Assembly: GCA_003615045.1 (NCBI GenBank)
Contig: ML014136.1
Location: forward strand, 62,001 to 126,000
Origin: Caulochytrium protostelioides
Taxonomy: Eukaryota > Chytridiomycota > Caulochytriomycetes > Caulochytriales > Caulochytriaceae
Direction: 5' to 3'
DNA length: 64,000 nucleotides
The position numbers and the translations under genes were made by a program. This document shows positions 51,278 to 63,500 of this stretch, one piece after another (position 1 is the first letter of the stretch; the number at the start of each line of letters is the position of its first letter). Under the pieces are notes generated by a model. That model had not been told where the DNA came from. It saw nothing but the letters and a program-made list of their open reading frames with translations, and did not search any database.

Positions 51278-52120
51278 CGGAGGAAAAGGGAAAGGGAGCG
51301 GCTGCGTCGCGGCCACGTCGCGATCGCGTATTCTTGTTTGTATTTGGCACGTGAACGAATGGGGCTCAGGACAAGGGTAGGGAAAGAACAGACCGGTCAG
51401 CCAACCGTGTGTCGTCTATGACTGAAAGGGCCCTGCGATCGGTTCCACAAGCGTCTAGCGCGACCTTTAGTATCCTTTTCTGTTGAATACTGTCCTTCTT
51501 GGCAGACGGTCCGCTGTGGTGTTCGGGATGACTGGCCGCGTTGGACGTCTCACTGGTGATATCTGGAGGTGCGATGGGGGCGGGTCGAGGGGAAGCAGGC
51601 GAGATCGCGATCGACCTGACCCCGTCTCGGTGGGGGCTTGAGCGGAGGCGGCGTGGCGCTGCGCTGCGCCCGCCGGAAGGGAAGGCCGCGCGTCGCGCGG
51701 TCTGTGGCGCCGGTCCGCACGGGTCCAGCTGCCGACCGCGGCTCGGCGTCGTCTGCCGTCGCTGCTGTTGTTCGCAGGTTATTCGCGCGCTCGAGTCCAA
51801 GTCCAAGCAGCCAACGCGCGGATGTCCGCTTCAACTGATACCGCCTTCCTGCGACGGCGCCTCCAATCGGTATCGCCGCTGGTTGCTCGCTGCTAGTCAC
51901 TCGCTCATTCCACCGCGACCGCCGCCGTCACCGTCACCACCACGCCTTGAAGCTTGGACTCGGAGGCCCTATTGTTGAGAGAGAGATAGAGGGAAATCAT
52001 GGATGCGCCGGGAAGAGCCATGCCATCGCCAGCTTCAAGTGATGCTAGGCCAAGGTGGGTCATCCCATGCTAGGCGTCAGACATGGCACGCGATGAGGGG
52101 CGGTCTGAGCCGTGCCTGCA
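51278..52120. other. Intergenic region upstream of GCDH
   Basis: About 0.84 kb between two minus-strand genes. It should contain the GCDH promoter and the 3' UTR of the zinc transporter. An AT-richer patch spans about 51380-51530. Nothing else recognised. Confidence 0.5.
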
Positions 52121-53953
52121 TTAGCGACGGCACATGCGCGGGTTGCAGTGGTCGTCGGGCCCGACATCGATCTGGATCGTGGAGTGGTGGATGGCATACT
52201 TGACACACACGATCTCGCGGCACTTGAGCAGCACTTCGTTGTAGACGTCGGCGCTGAAGGACTCACCCACGGTTGGCGTGACGGCCTGAGAGCCGAGCAC
52301 GAGCGCCTGCGACGATGGGGCCACGGCGGCCGCCGCGTCGAGGGCGAAGCCACGGCCCGTGGCCGCGATCTGGACGTGAGCCACGAGGGCGACCTGGCCG
52401 ACGGTCATGGACCAGATATGCAGGTCGTGGACGTCGGTGACGCCGGGCACGGCGCGCAAGTCCTGCAGCACGGCGGCTGGGTCGATGTGCGCCGGCGTGC
52501 CTTCCATCAGCACGCTGAAGCTGTTGCTCATCAGGCGGACGGTCGTCAGCACCACAAAGATCGAGAAGATGAACGTGCAGATGGGGTCGACCATGGTTTT
52601 GGTGGGATCATACCAGATAATACCCGCCGAGATGAGGACGCCGATCGACGACAGCAGATCACCAATCACGTGGATCGCGGCCGAGTGCACGTTGATGTTG
52701 AGGATCTTGGGCGCCGGGTTCGTTATCAGCGGCGTCGCGGCGGTCGCGCCCTCGTCGTCGTGGCCATGGCCCTCATGGTCGTGGTCATGCGCATGGGCGG
52801 CTTCGACGTCGTGGCTGTGGCCGCCATGGCTATGACCGCCATGGCTATGGCCGCCATGGTCGTGGCCGCCGTGGCCGTGGCCATGGTCGCCGTGGAGTGT
52901 GGCGCCGAGCAAGAGGTTGACGCCGACGCCGATGGCGGCCGTGATGAACATAATCTTTCCATCGATGGGCTGCGGGTCGCGCAAGCGGTTGACGGCTTCA
53001 TACAGCAGGCCCGCGGTCAGCACCCAGATGAGGAAGGTGGACACGACGGCGCCGATGATCTCGGCGCGGTGGAAGCCGAACGAGTGGCGGTCCGTGGCAG
53101 GCTGCGACGACAGGTACAGCGCCGTCAGCGAGATGCCGAAGCCCGCAATGTCGCTGAGCAGATGGAACGAGTCGGAGAGGATCGCGAGCGACCCTGACCA
53201 GATGCCCGCCACGAGCTCGACGCAGAAGAAAGCGAAGCAGAGGCCCGTCGCGATCCACAGCTTGCGGCGCGCCGCGCGGTTCTCGGGGCTCATCTTGGGC
53301 GCGTCCATGTCAGACATGCCCGCGCAGCTCGAGCTGGGCACGAACGGCGTGCGCCCGTCGCTGCGGCGGCTGCAACCGCCATCGCCGTGATCATGCGCGT
53401 GGCCGTGGTCATGGCTAGCATGGGCGTGCTTCGCAGCGGCGCTCGGCGATTTGGCGGTGCTGCCCAGCAGCAGCCCACCCGGACCATGGGCGCGCGGGTC
53501 ATGCAGCGTCGCGTGGCCAGTGGTGTCCGTGAGCGACGGCGTCGTCGCAGTCGCACCATAGCCGGGCGTCGCACCGCCCGTCAGGCCGCTCGCGGCGGTT
53601 CCCGACGCCGTCGTGGCGCTCCCGCCGGCACCCATGGCGCGGCGTGTTGGTGTCGTCGGCGTCGCGATGTCGGCGGCCGCGAGCTGGTGGCCCGTGAAGG
53701 GCGACGACGGCGGCGGGTGCTGGAAGCTCGTGAGGCCGTCGAGCAGCGTCTGGGTCGCGAGCGTGTGATGGGAGAGCAACGGCGAGCCGGCCGCCGTGCC
53801 GGAGGCCGAGGAGGGCGTGGCCGCCGACGTCGGCCCCGCGGCCGCCAGGGACGTCGCGTTGGACGCCGTGGGGCTCGCGACGTGGGCCGACGCCTCGGCG
53901 GCGTGTTGCTTGGCGGCGGCAGCCGCCGCGCGTTTCGGTGAAGAGCGCGCCAT
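52121..53953 (-). CDS. ZRC1: Cation diffusion facilitator (zinc transporter, Zrc1/ZnT-like)
   Basis: A 610-residue CDF transporter that would move Zn2+ out of the cytosol into vacuole or secretory compartments in exchange for protons. Residues 1-225 are a disordered alanine/serine/threonine-rich extension ending in a His/Asp cluster (HDHGHAHDHGDGG near 181). Six membrane helices follow. The metal site is intact: His264 and Asp268 in SFHLLSD (helix 2), His428 and Asp432 in AIHVIGD (helix 5). A histidine-rich loop (about 354-399, repeated GGHSH) lies between helices 4 and 5, as in vacuolar ZnTs. The cytosolic C-terminal domain (GVTDVHDLHIWSMTVGQVAL, then YAIHHSTIQID) is standard. The first true ATG sits at 53953; the frame is open further upstream only from non-ATG codons. 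Confidence 0.93.
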   Translation of the reverse strand: MARSSPKRAAAAAAKQHAAEASAHVASPTASNATSLAAAGPTSAATPSSASGTAAGSPLLSHHTLATQTLLDGLTSFQHPPPSSPFTGHQLAAADIATPTTPTRRAMGAGGSATTASGTAASGLTGGATPGYGATATTPSLTDTTGHATLHDPRAHGPGGLLLGSTAKSPSAAAKHAHASHDHGHAHDHGDGGCSRRSDGRTPFVPSSSCAGMSDMDAPKMSPENRAARRKLWIATGLCFAFFCVELVAGIWSGSLAILSDSFHLLSDIAGFGISLTALYLSSQPATDRHSFGFHRAEIIGAVVSTFLIWVLTAGLLYEAVNRLRDPQPIDGKIMFITAAIGVGVNLLLGATLHGDHGHGHGGHDHGGHSHGGHSHGGHSHDVEAAHAHDHDHEGHGHDDEGATAATPLITNPAPKILNINVHSAAIHVIGDLLSSIGVLISAGIIWYDPTKTMVDPICTFIFSIFVVLTTVRLMSNSFSVLMEGTPAHIDPAAVLQDLRAVPGVTDVHDLHIWSMTVGQVALVAHVQIAATGRGFALDAAAAVAPSSQALVLGSQAVTPTVGESFSADVYNEVLLKCREIVCVKYAIHHSTIQIDVGPDDHCNPRMCRR

Positions 53954-54621
53954 CGTGGACTCCACCGCCGAAGAATCGACGTCGACCGAGGAGAGGGAGG
54001 TGACACGAGGACTTGACCGCGGCGATGATGGTATCGTCCAAGCGACTGCTGCCAGCGAAGTCGGTTCCGGAGCGGCAACGACGACAGAACAGGCGGCGCG
54101 AGGGCGCGCGCACGGCCCGGAACAGGGGACGGCGGGAGGAACGAAGACAGCGGCGTCTGCTGAAGCGGGCAGCTGACGAGCCGATGCTGGATAAGCGATA
54201 AAGCGATCGACGCGAGCGAGGCGTGTTCCCGTCAGCCCCAAGAGAGAACCCCGAAGCCCACGAGAAACGGAGGGTGGTGATCGGCCGATGCGATGAAGTC
54301 ACACCATGGCGACGCGGTCGCCCGCGTCACCCGAGAGCGCCGTCGTGTTCGAGCACCTCCGTCGAACACTGGCCATCTGCGCGGCACGTGCCGAGGACGG
54401 GTGCCCGCATGCCCGCATGCCGTCGTGCACGCCTGCTTCGAATCCCCCCTGGCTGGCGCCAAGGGGCCGAGGCGGGTATCCTGGCCGCTCCCGTCGGCGC
54501 TCTGGCGTGCTGATCCCTCACGCTGCGCGCGACGTGGCCGCCCTTCGCGAGGTGGGCCCGCGAGCACGCCTCAGCACGACGCCATGCGCGTGAGCCGCCC
54601 TCGGACACCGATGACGGGCCG

Positions 54622-54657
<36 letters not shown>
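54622..54657. repeat. GGC triplet repeat
   Basis: About twelve consecutive GGC triplets in the zinc transporter/CKS1 intergenic region. Confidence 0.9.
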
Positions 54658-54658
<1 letters not shown>

Positions 54659-55324
54659 TAGGGCGCGCAGCGGGGGCGGTCGTGGCCATCCCGGCTCCGC
54701 CCTCATACGAAGGGCACCGTCGGGCGCATCGGACGGCCGCAGCGCTCGTCGCCACACTCGCCACCCGCACCGAACGAGGGCTGCGGCCGAAGGCGGTTTT
54801 GATCGGTGCCTCGCTGCTATTGGCCGCGGATCCGGCCGCGGATTTTCCGCGACGGGCACCTGTCAGGCGTACCAGCGTCGATGCAGGGGAGGTGCCGTTT
54901 TCTCTCACACGATGGCCACGGGCACGGGCACCGACGCCGCAGCGGCTGGACCGAGGGGCCCAGCACCGAGGGAAATCCGGGCGATGCCAAAAGGCCAATG
55001 GGCGACCAAGCATCCGCGTCGCCGTCTGGTTTTGGCCAGGATGACCATGTGGGTCGCCTGCGAGGTTGAAAGCGTCGAACCCCATCGGTCCGCGACAACG
55101 ACGTCCCGTCGCTCTGGAACGTGCATGCACCGCTCAAGCGCGGAATGAGCCGCCGAGAGCCGTCGCTGCGCCCGCATCTCCCGCTTACCGTGATCCCGTT
55201 TCATGATTGTCGTACCAACACGACCCGCTGTCGCGATTTCGAGACATTGCATGCGACTCGTCCGCGCTTACGAAAACGACGCGGGGCCCGACGCAGCGGC
55301 CCACGGCGATTCCACGCGCCCTTG

Positions 55325-55358
<34 letters not shown>
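55325..55358. repeat. GCTGTT hexamer repeat
   Basis: Five to six direct GCTGTT copies in the CKS1 upstream region. Confidence 0.9.
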
Positions 55359-55998
55359 TTGGGCAACGGCCCGCCTCTTCGTCCGCCGGGCCCCCTTCTC
55401 CAACAGCACGAAAAGCCCCACCCGAGCGGCGGCGTGCTCGAAGCATCGTTCATCCTTCATCGCGAAGCCAGCGCCGACTTGGCGTCTCTCGAGCGCTCGA
55501 CCGACGCGAGCGGTCTTGTGGCTGCCGCTTGCTCACAACAAGCCCGCATCGCCCTGTCCCGCGCCGGTGCTCCGACAGCAGCACGCCATCCATCGTCCGT
55601 GGTCGCCCGGTGCTCGGTGGATCACGTCCGTCGTGTCGGGTACCCCGCGTTTTTCTCCGGATTGGACGGCGCCCACCCGTGCTGCCTTGCCTGGCCTTTT
55701 CCATTCCACCCGTGTCTGGTGGTTGGTCCGCTACCGTTCGTTCTGATACCAACCCGTCCTCCACGTCTTTCCTGACCGACACGGTCAGCGGGTCGCCTTC
55801 CCGTGATACCCCCATCCCCTCTTCTCTCGGTCTGCCGTCGTCGTGCTGCGGTAGCGGACTCGCGTCGACTGTCGTTTGCCTCGTCATCGCTGGGGCCTCC
55901 CTTTAAACCCGCGTGGCGCCTGCCTCGTCTTCGGACGATTGGATCGGCACGTGTTATCGGCACGTGTGTCCTCTCTCACGACGGAACGCGACAGCACC

Positions 55999-56430
55999 AT
56001 GAACGATCTCGCGGCCATCGCCAAGGCGAAGCACCGGGCGCACAAGAAGCTCGGGTCGTCGGAACAGCGCGCGCTCGACATCATGGAGCACAAGGACGAG
56101 ATCTACTACTCGCCGCGATACCAGGACGACGAGTTTGAGTTCCGCCACGTGGTCCTCCCGAAAGAGATCGCGCGCTGGGTCCCCGAGGACCGCTTGATGA
56201 CGGAGGTCGAGTGCCGCGCGCTCGGCGTCACCCAGTCCGCCGGCTGGGAGCACTACCTGCGCCACGCGCCGGAGCCGCATATCCTCATCTTCCGCCGCGA
56301 GAAGGACTTCCAGGTCAAGTACCCGCCGGGAGGGCCGCTCCCGCCCTCGGCCGCGCAGAATGCGGCCGCCGCGGCGGCGGCCGCGCAGAACGCCCAGAAC
56401 GCGTCGCATGTCGGGGGTCTGGCCGGTTAA
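55999..56430 (+). CDS. CKS1: Cyclin-dependent kinase regulatory subunit Cks1
   Basis: A 143-residue CDK-binding adaptor that docks phosphorylated substrates onto cyclin-CDK complexes. The conserved core begins [20 protein letters not shown] near residue 36 and continues with [20 protein letters not shown] and [20 protein letters not shown] (about 93-112). It includes the anion-binding arginine and tryptophan positions and the beta-hinge [10 protein letters not shown]. An N-terminal basic helix (about 1-30) and an alanine/glutamine/asparagine-rich tail (about 120-143) extend the usual core of about 80 residues; yeast Cks1 also has a low-complexity tail. The start ATG is in CAGCACCATGA. Confidence 0.95.
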   Translation: MNDLAAIAKAKHRAHKKLGSSEQRALDIMEHKDEIYYSPRYQDDEFEFRHVVLPKEIARWVPEDRLMTEVECRALGVTQSAGWEHYLRHAPEPHILIFRREKDFQVKYPPGGPLPPSAAQNAAAAAAAAQNAQNASHVGGLAG

Positions 56431-57546
56431 ATCGTCGCCGCCGAGCCGCGCGACTGACGGCCTCGACGCTGCGGACATCGCTGCCCCAAGCGGCTCGCGG
56501 CCCTTCAGCTCCCTTTCATCCTGCGCGTCTTCCTCTCCGCTTCCCCTCCGTTCCGATTCCCTTTCCGCGACCCCCTCCACTGTACATGCTTATTCCCGCG
56601 CGTGCCCGCTCGCCCGAGGCCCTGAGCCGGTCGGCACGCGCGTTTCTGTTCTCCCTGTTGCCTCATAGCTTATTATACTAACAATCCGCACGATCGCGAG
56701 TCGGTGACGCGCCTCCCGAGTCGGGCGCTCGACCGAGGGGCTGATTCGCGGGGGTTGGCGGGGTGAACGTGGCCGCCGCCGTCGCCGCGCTCGGCCGCTC
56801 TCGTCCACCGCTTGTCCATGGCCGACAGGTTCCCCGTCGGCTAAGCCACGGATGGGGCGCCGCGCCAGTGGGTCTCCATCGATGGTCCGGCCGCGGTGGC
56901 CGGCCTGCCGGAACGCGCAAAACCGCAGTGATCGACGGCGCCCGACACGCTGCAGGCGCTCTGGCGGGGCGATCGTCTCGGGGGGTTGCCCTCGAGACGA
57001 TCGCCTTGAAAACGAGAGCCCGACGTGCCCAGGAAGCAGGGCGATCGATCGTGGTCGTAACACCCAACTCGCCAAGGCCCCCGCCTGCTTCCCCTTCACC
57101 TGCCCTGGCCGCCGCCGACGCGGCCAGCCGTACTGTCACCCGCGCTTCCCGAACCCGACCGATTGACGCCAACCACTCCACCACCATCGTCCGTGGCCCT
57201 GTCTCGCCTTCGTTTATCCCTGCGATACCTCGTCAGTTTGCCTCGGTCGTCGAGTATCCCTTTCGCCGACCACCGCGTCGCCGGGACTCGCTGCCGTGAG
57301 AGACCGGGCAAGAGCGAGAGCAGCCCTGCTGCGTGCGTTGGCATCAGCCGCCCTGTGCCGGTACGGCGAGGGCGCGTTCCTAGATATCCGCAGACCTCCC
57401 CACAGTCGTGATCGATCGGTCTCGTGAGGTACGGGTGGCGGATCGATCACTTATCGCCTGCAAAGGCCCCTTAGCGTCTGCGGGGCCGGCGCCGCTCAAG
57501 CGACCGCTCAGACGACTCCGCAGACGACCGATTGATCGTCGGCACC
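56431..57546. other. Intergenic region upstream of the FMP27-like gene
   Basis: About 1.1 kb of GC-rich DNA. A TTATTATAC patch near 56671-56679 could be part of the CKS1 3' UTR. The rest has only shadow frames and should include the FMP27 promoter. Confidence 0.5.
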
Positions 57547-60500
57547 ATGGCCTTCTTCATCGGCCTCATCCGGGCCGTCATGCCCGTGTGGCTCCTCGTG
57601 CTGCTGCTTCTCTACGGCGCGGTCTACCTCGCGTGGTACCTCTTCAAGACACGCATCGAGCAGCGCTCTGGTCTTATCATTGGCTCGATCGGCTGGCTCT
57701 ACCTCCGCGACCTCCGCTTCCAGTTCGACCTACAGCCGCTCCACGCCGATCGCTCCGATCCGCGCCCGTCAGAGCCTCGGAGACCATCGACAACGGCCGC
57801 CGCATCGTCGTCACCGTTGTCGTCGTCCTCGGTGCCGCCGCCATCACAACCCTCGCCGCCCCTCTCGGCGTCGACATGGCAGCCGCGTGTCAAAGCCACG
57901 TGCGCTGGCATCCACGTGACCCTGCACCGGCCGTCGCTGCGGATCTGGCGCACCGTCACGATTCATATCAACGGCCTTCACGTCCAGGTCTATCTCGATG
58001 AAGTCACTGCGGCGGCGTCCGCGTCGGACGCCGCCCCGGCATCGGCATCGGCGGCCACCCGGAAAACGGCCGCTTCGCCGCCCCATCGGCGATCGGCGTC
58101 GCCGCCGCGACCCAGCACTGCCCACGCACGCGGCGCCAAACCCGCGTCCGCGCACCGGCCGCACCTGCTCGCCGAGGACCGCTTGTTCCGGATTCTCCTC
58201 CGCATTATCGACTTTGAAGTCACCAACGTCACGCTCGCCGCCGGCGTCACGGGCGCCGTCTGGCACCGTCTCGCGCGCTCGCTGCGCCCGAGCGCGGCGC
58301 CCATGGGCGCTGCGCTAAACGAGATGACCACGCCCATGGCCGCCGTGCTGCCCGGCGCCGACCTCTCGCCGAGCAGCGGTCTCTCGGTGCCCGCCCCAAC
58401 GATGGCCGCGGCTGCTGCTGCGGCCGCCGCGCCCCCGCTCGGGCTCGCGGTCGAGATCCCCACCCAGCCGAGCGGTCGCGACGGCGTCGGCCATTCCATG
58501 CCGGCCACCTTACGCTCCGGCGCGGACCGGGACCCAAGCGTTCCCTCACCCCGCGCTCCTATAGATACCAGTGGCGACGACGCCGCGATCCATCCCGACG
58601 CGATTGTGCCCTTGCTGGTTTTCCAGCAGGCCCGCATCGCGCTCGCCTTGACGCCACGCGCCCTCGTCGACGACGACTTTACTTCGGCGGCTGCCACGGC
58701 CGAGCAAGGCGAGCAGCTGCCGGACGATTCCGACAACGACGACGACGACGAGCTGCCCAGCGCCGGCGTGGACGACACGCCCGCCGACCCCAGCGCCGTT
58801 CCGGCCAATCCGTTTGCGCCGAGCGAGTTGGTGCCGGCGCCCTTCGCCGCGCCGCCGCGAGCGACCCCAAGGGCCACGCCGGGGGCCACGCCAGAAGCCA
58901 CGTCGGGGCATGCCGCTGGCACGCCGTCCGCAGCGCCCGACCCGGTCCACGTGGCGCCCTCCACCAGCCATGGCGTCAACGCGCTCACCTTCTCGGGCCG
59001 CGGCGGCGGCGAACTCTGCTTTGTCATCAAGCTCTCGGCCTTCACGCTCCATGCACCGACGATCGCCACCACCCCGGCTCCGCGCAGCTACGGCGCTCTC
59101 GCGGGCGCTTCCGACGACCCTTCCCGGTGCTCCCCGCGGTACGGGCCTCTCGATCCCACAGCCGCCACCAACGACAGCCCGGGGAGCCAGCAGACGCCGC
59201 GTGCAAGCGGTCGTCGGCCCGAGGACATGGCCCACAGTCGGACGCTGCGCCACATGTCGGGCGCCTCCACGTATACAGTGTCACACAGCTCCGATGTGAG
59301 TCTGGCCAGTAGTCAGACCGTGCGGGCAGGCAGCGCCGCGGCCTTGGCCGCCCCCGGGACCGCCCACCCGGCGGCGCCGACGACCCCGGGCGCCGCCAGC
59401 AGCGCTCACGAAGCGATGCCGCCGCCCATGCCGCATCTCGACGCGCTCACGGGAGCGCCCGTGCTACCATCCATCATCCAGAGCGCGCCGACGCCCGAGA
59501 GCCTCAGTGACCTGGCCGGCGGCGGCCTGCGCCGACGCCGGGTGGTCGGCGGCCAGGCCGACGACGCTACCATGGCCGCCGGCCCGTCGCCGGCCACACC
59601 GGCCATGACCGACCGCGACGTTGGCAACGGGCCTTCGGAGGCCGCGTCCCCCGCCATGGGGATGGGCAGTCCGCTGGCGCCCGATCTGACCGGCCCGCCG
59701 TCGACGCTGCCGGTGCCGCGTGCCGAACAGCTCGTGCTCCACACTAAGCACACGAGTATGTTCAGTCTCTCCTACAGCATGTCCTTTGTCACGAGCCGCA
59801 TCACGAGCGTCAATGCCGGTATTCTCATTGGCAGCCCGTCGCTCAACCTCGATGTCGTGGATCAGCTCGTGCCTCTCTACCAGCGCATCCGCCGCTGCAT
59901 CCACCCGGAGCCTTCGCCCGAGGAGGCTGCCGCCGCTGCCGCCGCTGCGGCGGCGGAGCCCAAGGACTCGCCTACGGTGGCAGCGGCCAAGGTCGACGCC
60001 AAGATGGAAAAGATGCTGCAGGACATGGCGCACTTAGCGGCCGCGCGGCCCACGCTCGCATTCTACCTGCAAAACGCCGAGATCGTCGGCACCGCCCATC
60101 GCGAGCGGTTCCGCGGGTACCTGCGCCACTTCGTGATGCGCGTCCACTCCGACCACAGCGCACCTTCCTCCTTCTCGGGGCTGTTCAGCAACCAGGGCCG
60201 CGGCGCAGGACCCGGCACCCATGGCCATGGTCAGGCGGCGCCGCCCATCATGCCAAAGCACCAGCTCTGTGCGTCGGCCTCGTTCAAGCAAGGCCGCATC
60301 ATGTGGCTGCACAGCTACCAGGCGCCGTACTCGCCGCTCACCCGGATACCCGGCATGTCCTCGGCCGCCGCCTCGCTGGCCGGCTCACCGTCGCTGCCCC
60401 ACCCGTACACGCGGCGCATGTCCTTCATGCCCGTGCTCGACTCGTCGGGGAGTGCCTCGACCGCCATCCCGATCCCGATCCCTATTCCGATGGGCGTCAC

Positions 60501-63500
60501 CATGACGCCGGGCACCCTCGTCGGCGAGATGGATATGACGGTCGACGGCGTTGATCCGCACTTTGCCGCCATGATGGCCGGCAGCCATCTTTTCACGGCG
60601 CCCAGCGGCCGCGGCGGCCATGGGGGTAGTAGCAATGGCGGCCATCCTGTGGAGGCCTCCCCGGGCACCAGTTTCCAGGGCACACCGCAGACGTCGCTGC
60701 CCATGGGCACCTCGCCGATGGCGACGCCACGCGCGCCACTGCTGCCGATCCATGAGGCCGACTTGGCGCAAGGCAGCGGGAGCGCCACGGGTGGGTTCCC
60801 GGGCCTCGAGTACCGCACGCCATTGCCGTACGCGTTTTCGATGCCCATGATTACGATCCGGCACTGGCTGACGATCGGTTCGATCGAAGGCCTCGATTTG
60901 CGGGCCGATGTCGGGTTCACGCCGCAGCGGGGTCGGATGGCGGCTGAGCGCCCGCTGCCGAGTCTGCTGCAGACCAAGATGTTTGCCGGATTCGATCAGC
61001 CGCGCATCGCGCTGCCTGTCTCGTTCCTGACAGCCATCATCAGCAACACGATCCCAGACTCACACCCTTCGCGGCCTTCGACGCCGGAGGCCTCGCCCGC
61101 GACCGCCGTGCCGGACTCCGATGACGACGCCTGCCGCACGGGTGCAGACCATCCAGCGAACAGCAGCGACCCGCATCGCTCGATACCGGGAATGGACGAC
61201 CTTCGCGCGTCTGTGGCGCCCTTGGCCGAGATGCCGTATGCAGTGAGCCATCTGCTGGACATGCTTGTAAGCGGGCAGAGCTCGTTTGAGCTGCGCATGC
61301 AGCAGCCGGTAGTCAATCTCGATCTCGAGACGACGCCCGTCGTGCCGGACCCGGCTCCCCCGACGGGCCGGCCCAGCGGGGTGGCCGGCGGCCATTCGCC
61401 GCTCACGCCGCTCGCCAAGCGTCCGTCGGTCTCGTCGCCGCTCGTACCCTCACCCCATGCGGCCAACCCGAACGGCGCCCCCAGCACGAACGGCGCCCCG
61501 ACGACACTGCTCAACCGTGTCGCCTTTGGCGCCGAACTCCTTCACTTTGAGGCCCGTGTGCTCACCAAAGCCATTGACGCCATGATGTCCTCGGGCACCT
61601 ATGGCGCGAGCACGCCGTCCGGTGGCGCGCAGGATGCGCAGTCGCTGCTGCGCTCACAGCTTGTTCTGAGCCAAATCTATTTGGGCTCCACGTTTGCCCC
61701 GCCGGCGCATCTGCCCAAGCAGGCCCGCCGATCAAGTATCGCCGACTTTATCCATATGTCTTCCAAAATCCCGCCGCCCATGTTCACTATGTCCAAGGTC
61801 GACGCTATCTGGCTCTTGACGCTTGGGAGCACGATCACGGGCATCCGTGAACATGCCCGCGCCCTCATCGACCCGGAGCGCCACCTCAAACTCGCCGCCG
61901 CCGGGCTGAGCCACACGACGGTGCCGACGCTCGGTCATCTCCAGACCGATCTGCTGGTGGGACTCACTACGGTCGAGCCGAACGACGGCATGCTTCCCGC
62001 GGTCCAGATCTTTGGAAAGATCAAATCGGCGCTTGCGAAGCGCGCAATGGTGCTCCGCCGCCGCCGCCGTCATGCGGAGGTCTCGCCCATCTTTTGGGAA
62101 AGCCCGTCCAAGGCGCCGCCGTTGCGCCGCCCGCCGCGACCGCAGCACGCCTCCTCGACTACGGCCTTGCAACCATCGGCTTCGCGGCTGAGCGCCTCGA
62201 GCGTATGGACCCTGGGCGTTAATCTCTCATGGACGCCGTTCTATCTGTTCATGCCGGTCGACGACTCGAACCACGGTTTCGTCGTCAAACTGTCCAACTT
62301 TGACCTCGAGTATAGCATCGGCCAAGGCTCGTCGCCCGTGCACAACCTGATCTGCTGCATCAGCAAGCTCAAGATCGTGCCCGTGGCCGACTTTACCAAA
62401 GGTCCTGCGGTCATCAACCTGACGCAGTCGTGGAACGGCGCACCGACAGGGATGGGCCCGCCGGGCGCCTCGGCGCGCCTGCGCCCAGGCGTGCTCTCGG
62501 CCAAGCGCCACAACATGAGCGTCACCAGCCTCGCGCCCCTCGTTGTTTGGCAAAACGTTCGCCTTGAGCGAGTTCACATGGCCAATACGGCGGCGAAGGG
62601 ATCGCTGATGTTGCATGCGCAGACACTCAAGATCAATTTGGATCTCGCGAGTCTCGTTGTTCTCTTTGAAGTCGCCGGGTTCATGCTTAAGTTCTACCAG
62701 GCCTATCGCGATACCCTGGCGGAGCTGGTAGTGCAGGACAGCTTGGACCTCGAAGAAAGCCCCTCGTATGGACCGCGTGGTTCGCATGACCCTTCTACCG
62801 GTGTTTCTCGGGACGACAGCACGGCTAGTCTGGACGGCTCGCAGTTGTTCGAGGACGGCGCGTCTTTGGGGAATGATGCGTCCAAAGATCACGATCTGAA
62901 GCATACCGAGTTTTTTGTCGTGATGGACCATACGCAGGTCACCTGTGACTTGGGCAACAACGTGCAGCTCGTGCTGACGGCGATCCCGTGTGAGATATAT
63001 CTCGGCCGCAACCAGGACATCGATACGCAGATTCACCGGCTGATGCTTGACATTCAAACCGAACCGGGACTCTACCAGCAGTTCGGTAACATCCAGGATT
63101 TCCGTGTGCGCATGTACCCACCCAAACGGCATGATCGCCCGGACGCGGCGCCGAAGCCGGCCCGGACCCCGCCCCCGCAGTCGCAGCCGCCCCCGCAGCC
63201 GACGCGAGCGATGCCTAACGCCTTCCACGCTTCTGAACCAGCGCCGCGCTGGTCTGGAAGCGCGGCGCCGGCGCCTGACCCCATTGAAGACAGCCAGACG
63301 TCGCATGTGATGACCATTGTCGTTAACGCAGGGCTTGTTGAGTTTCTCTTCCCGTACGAGTACGAGATGGCCCATGTGCTCGAAGGCTTCATCAACACGG
63401 TTAAGCTCGTCAAGCTCTTGTTCGCGATGCACCTCGCAACCTATTTTGTCTCGCGGACCTCACCGCCGATGTCGGTTCCCATTTCGCCGCTGGCTCATCC

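Larger units (their letters stand above)
53954..55998. other. Long divergent region between the zinc transporter and CKS1
   Basis: About 2 kb with outward-facing genes on both sides. It contains a GGC repeat (54622-54657) and a GCTGTT hexamer repeat (55325-55358). Several frames are open, including an ATG-initiated 190-codon frame at 55203-55775 that reads through the hexamer repeat as alternating Ala-Val, but none has a recognisable domain. The 500 bp before CKS1 are CT-rich on the plus strand, which is common in promoters of this window. Confidence 0.5.

Noticed and set aside
55203-55775. ATG-initiated 190-codon frame upstream of CKS1
   Set aside because: It contains an Ala-Val run made by the GCTGTT repeat, has weaker codon bias than real genes and no domain.
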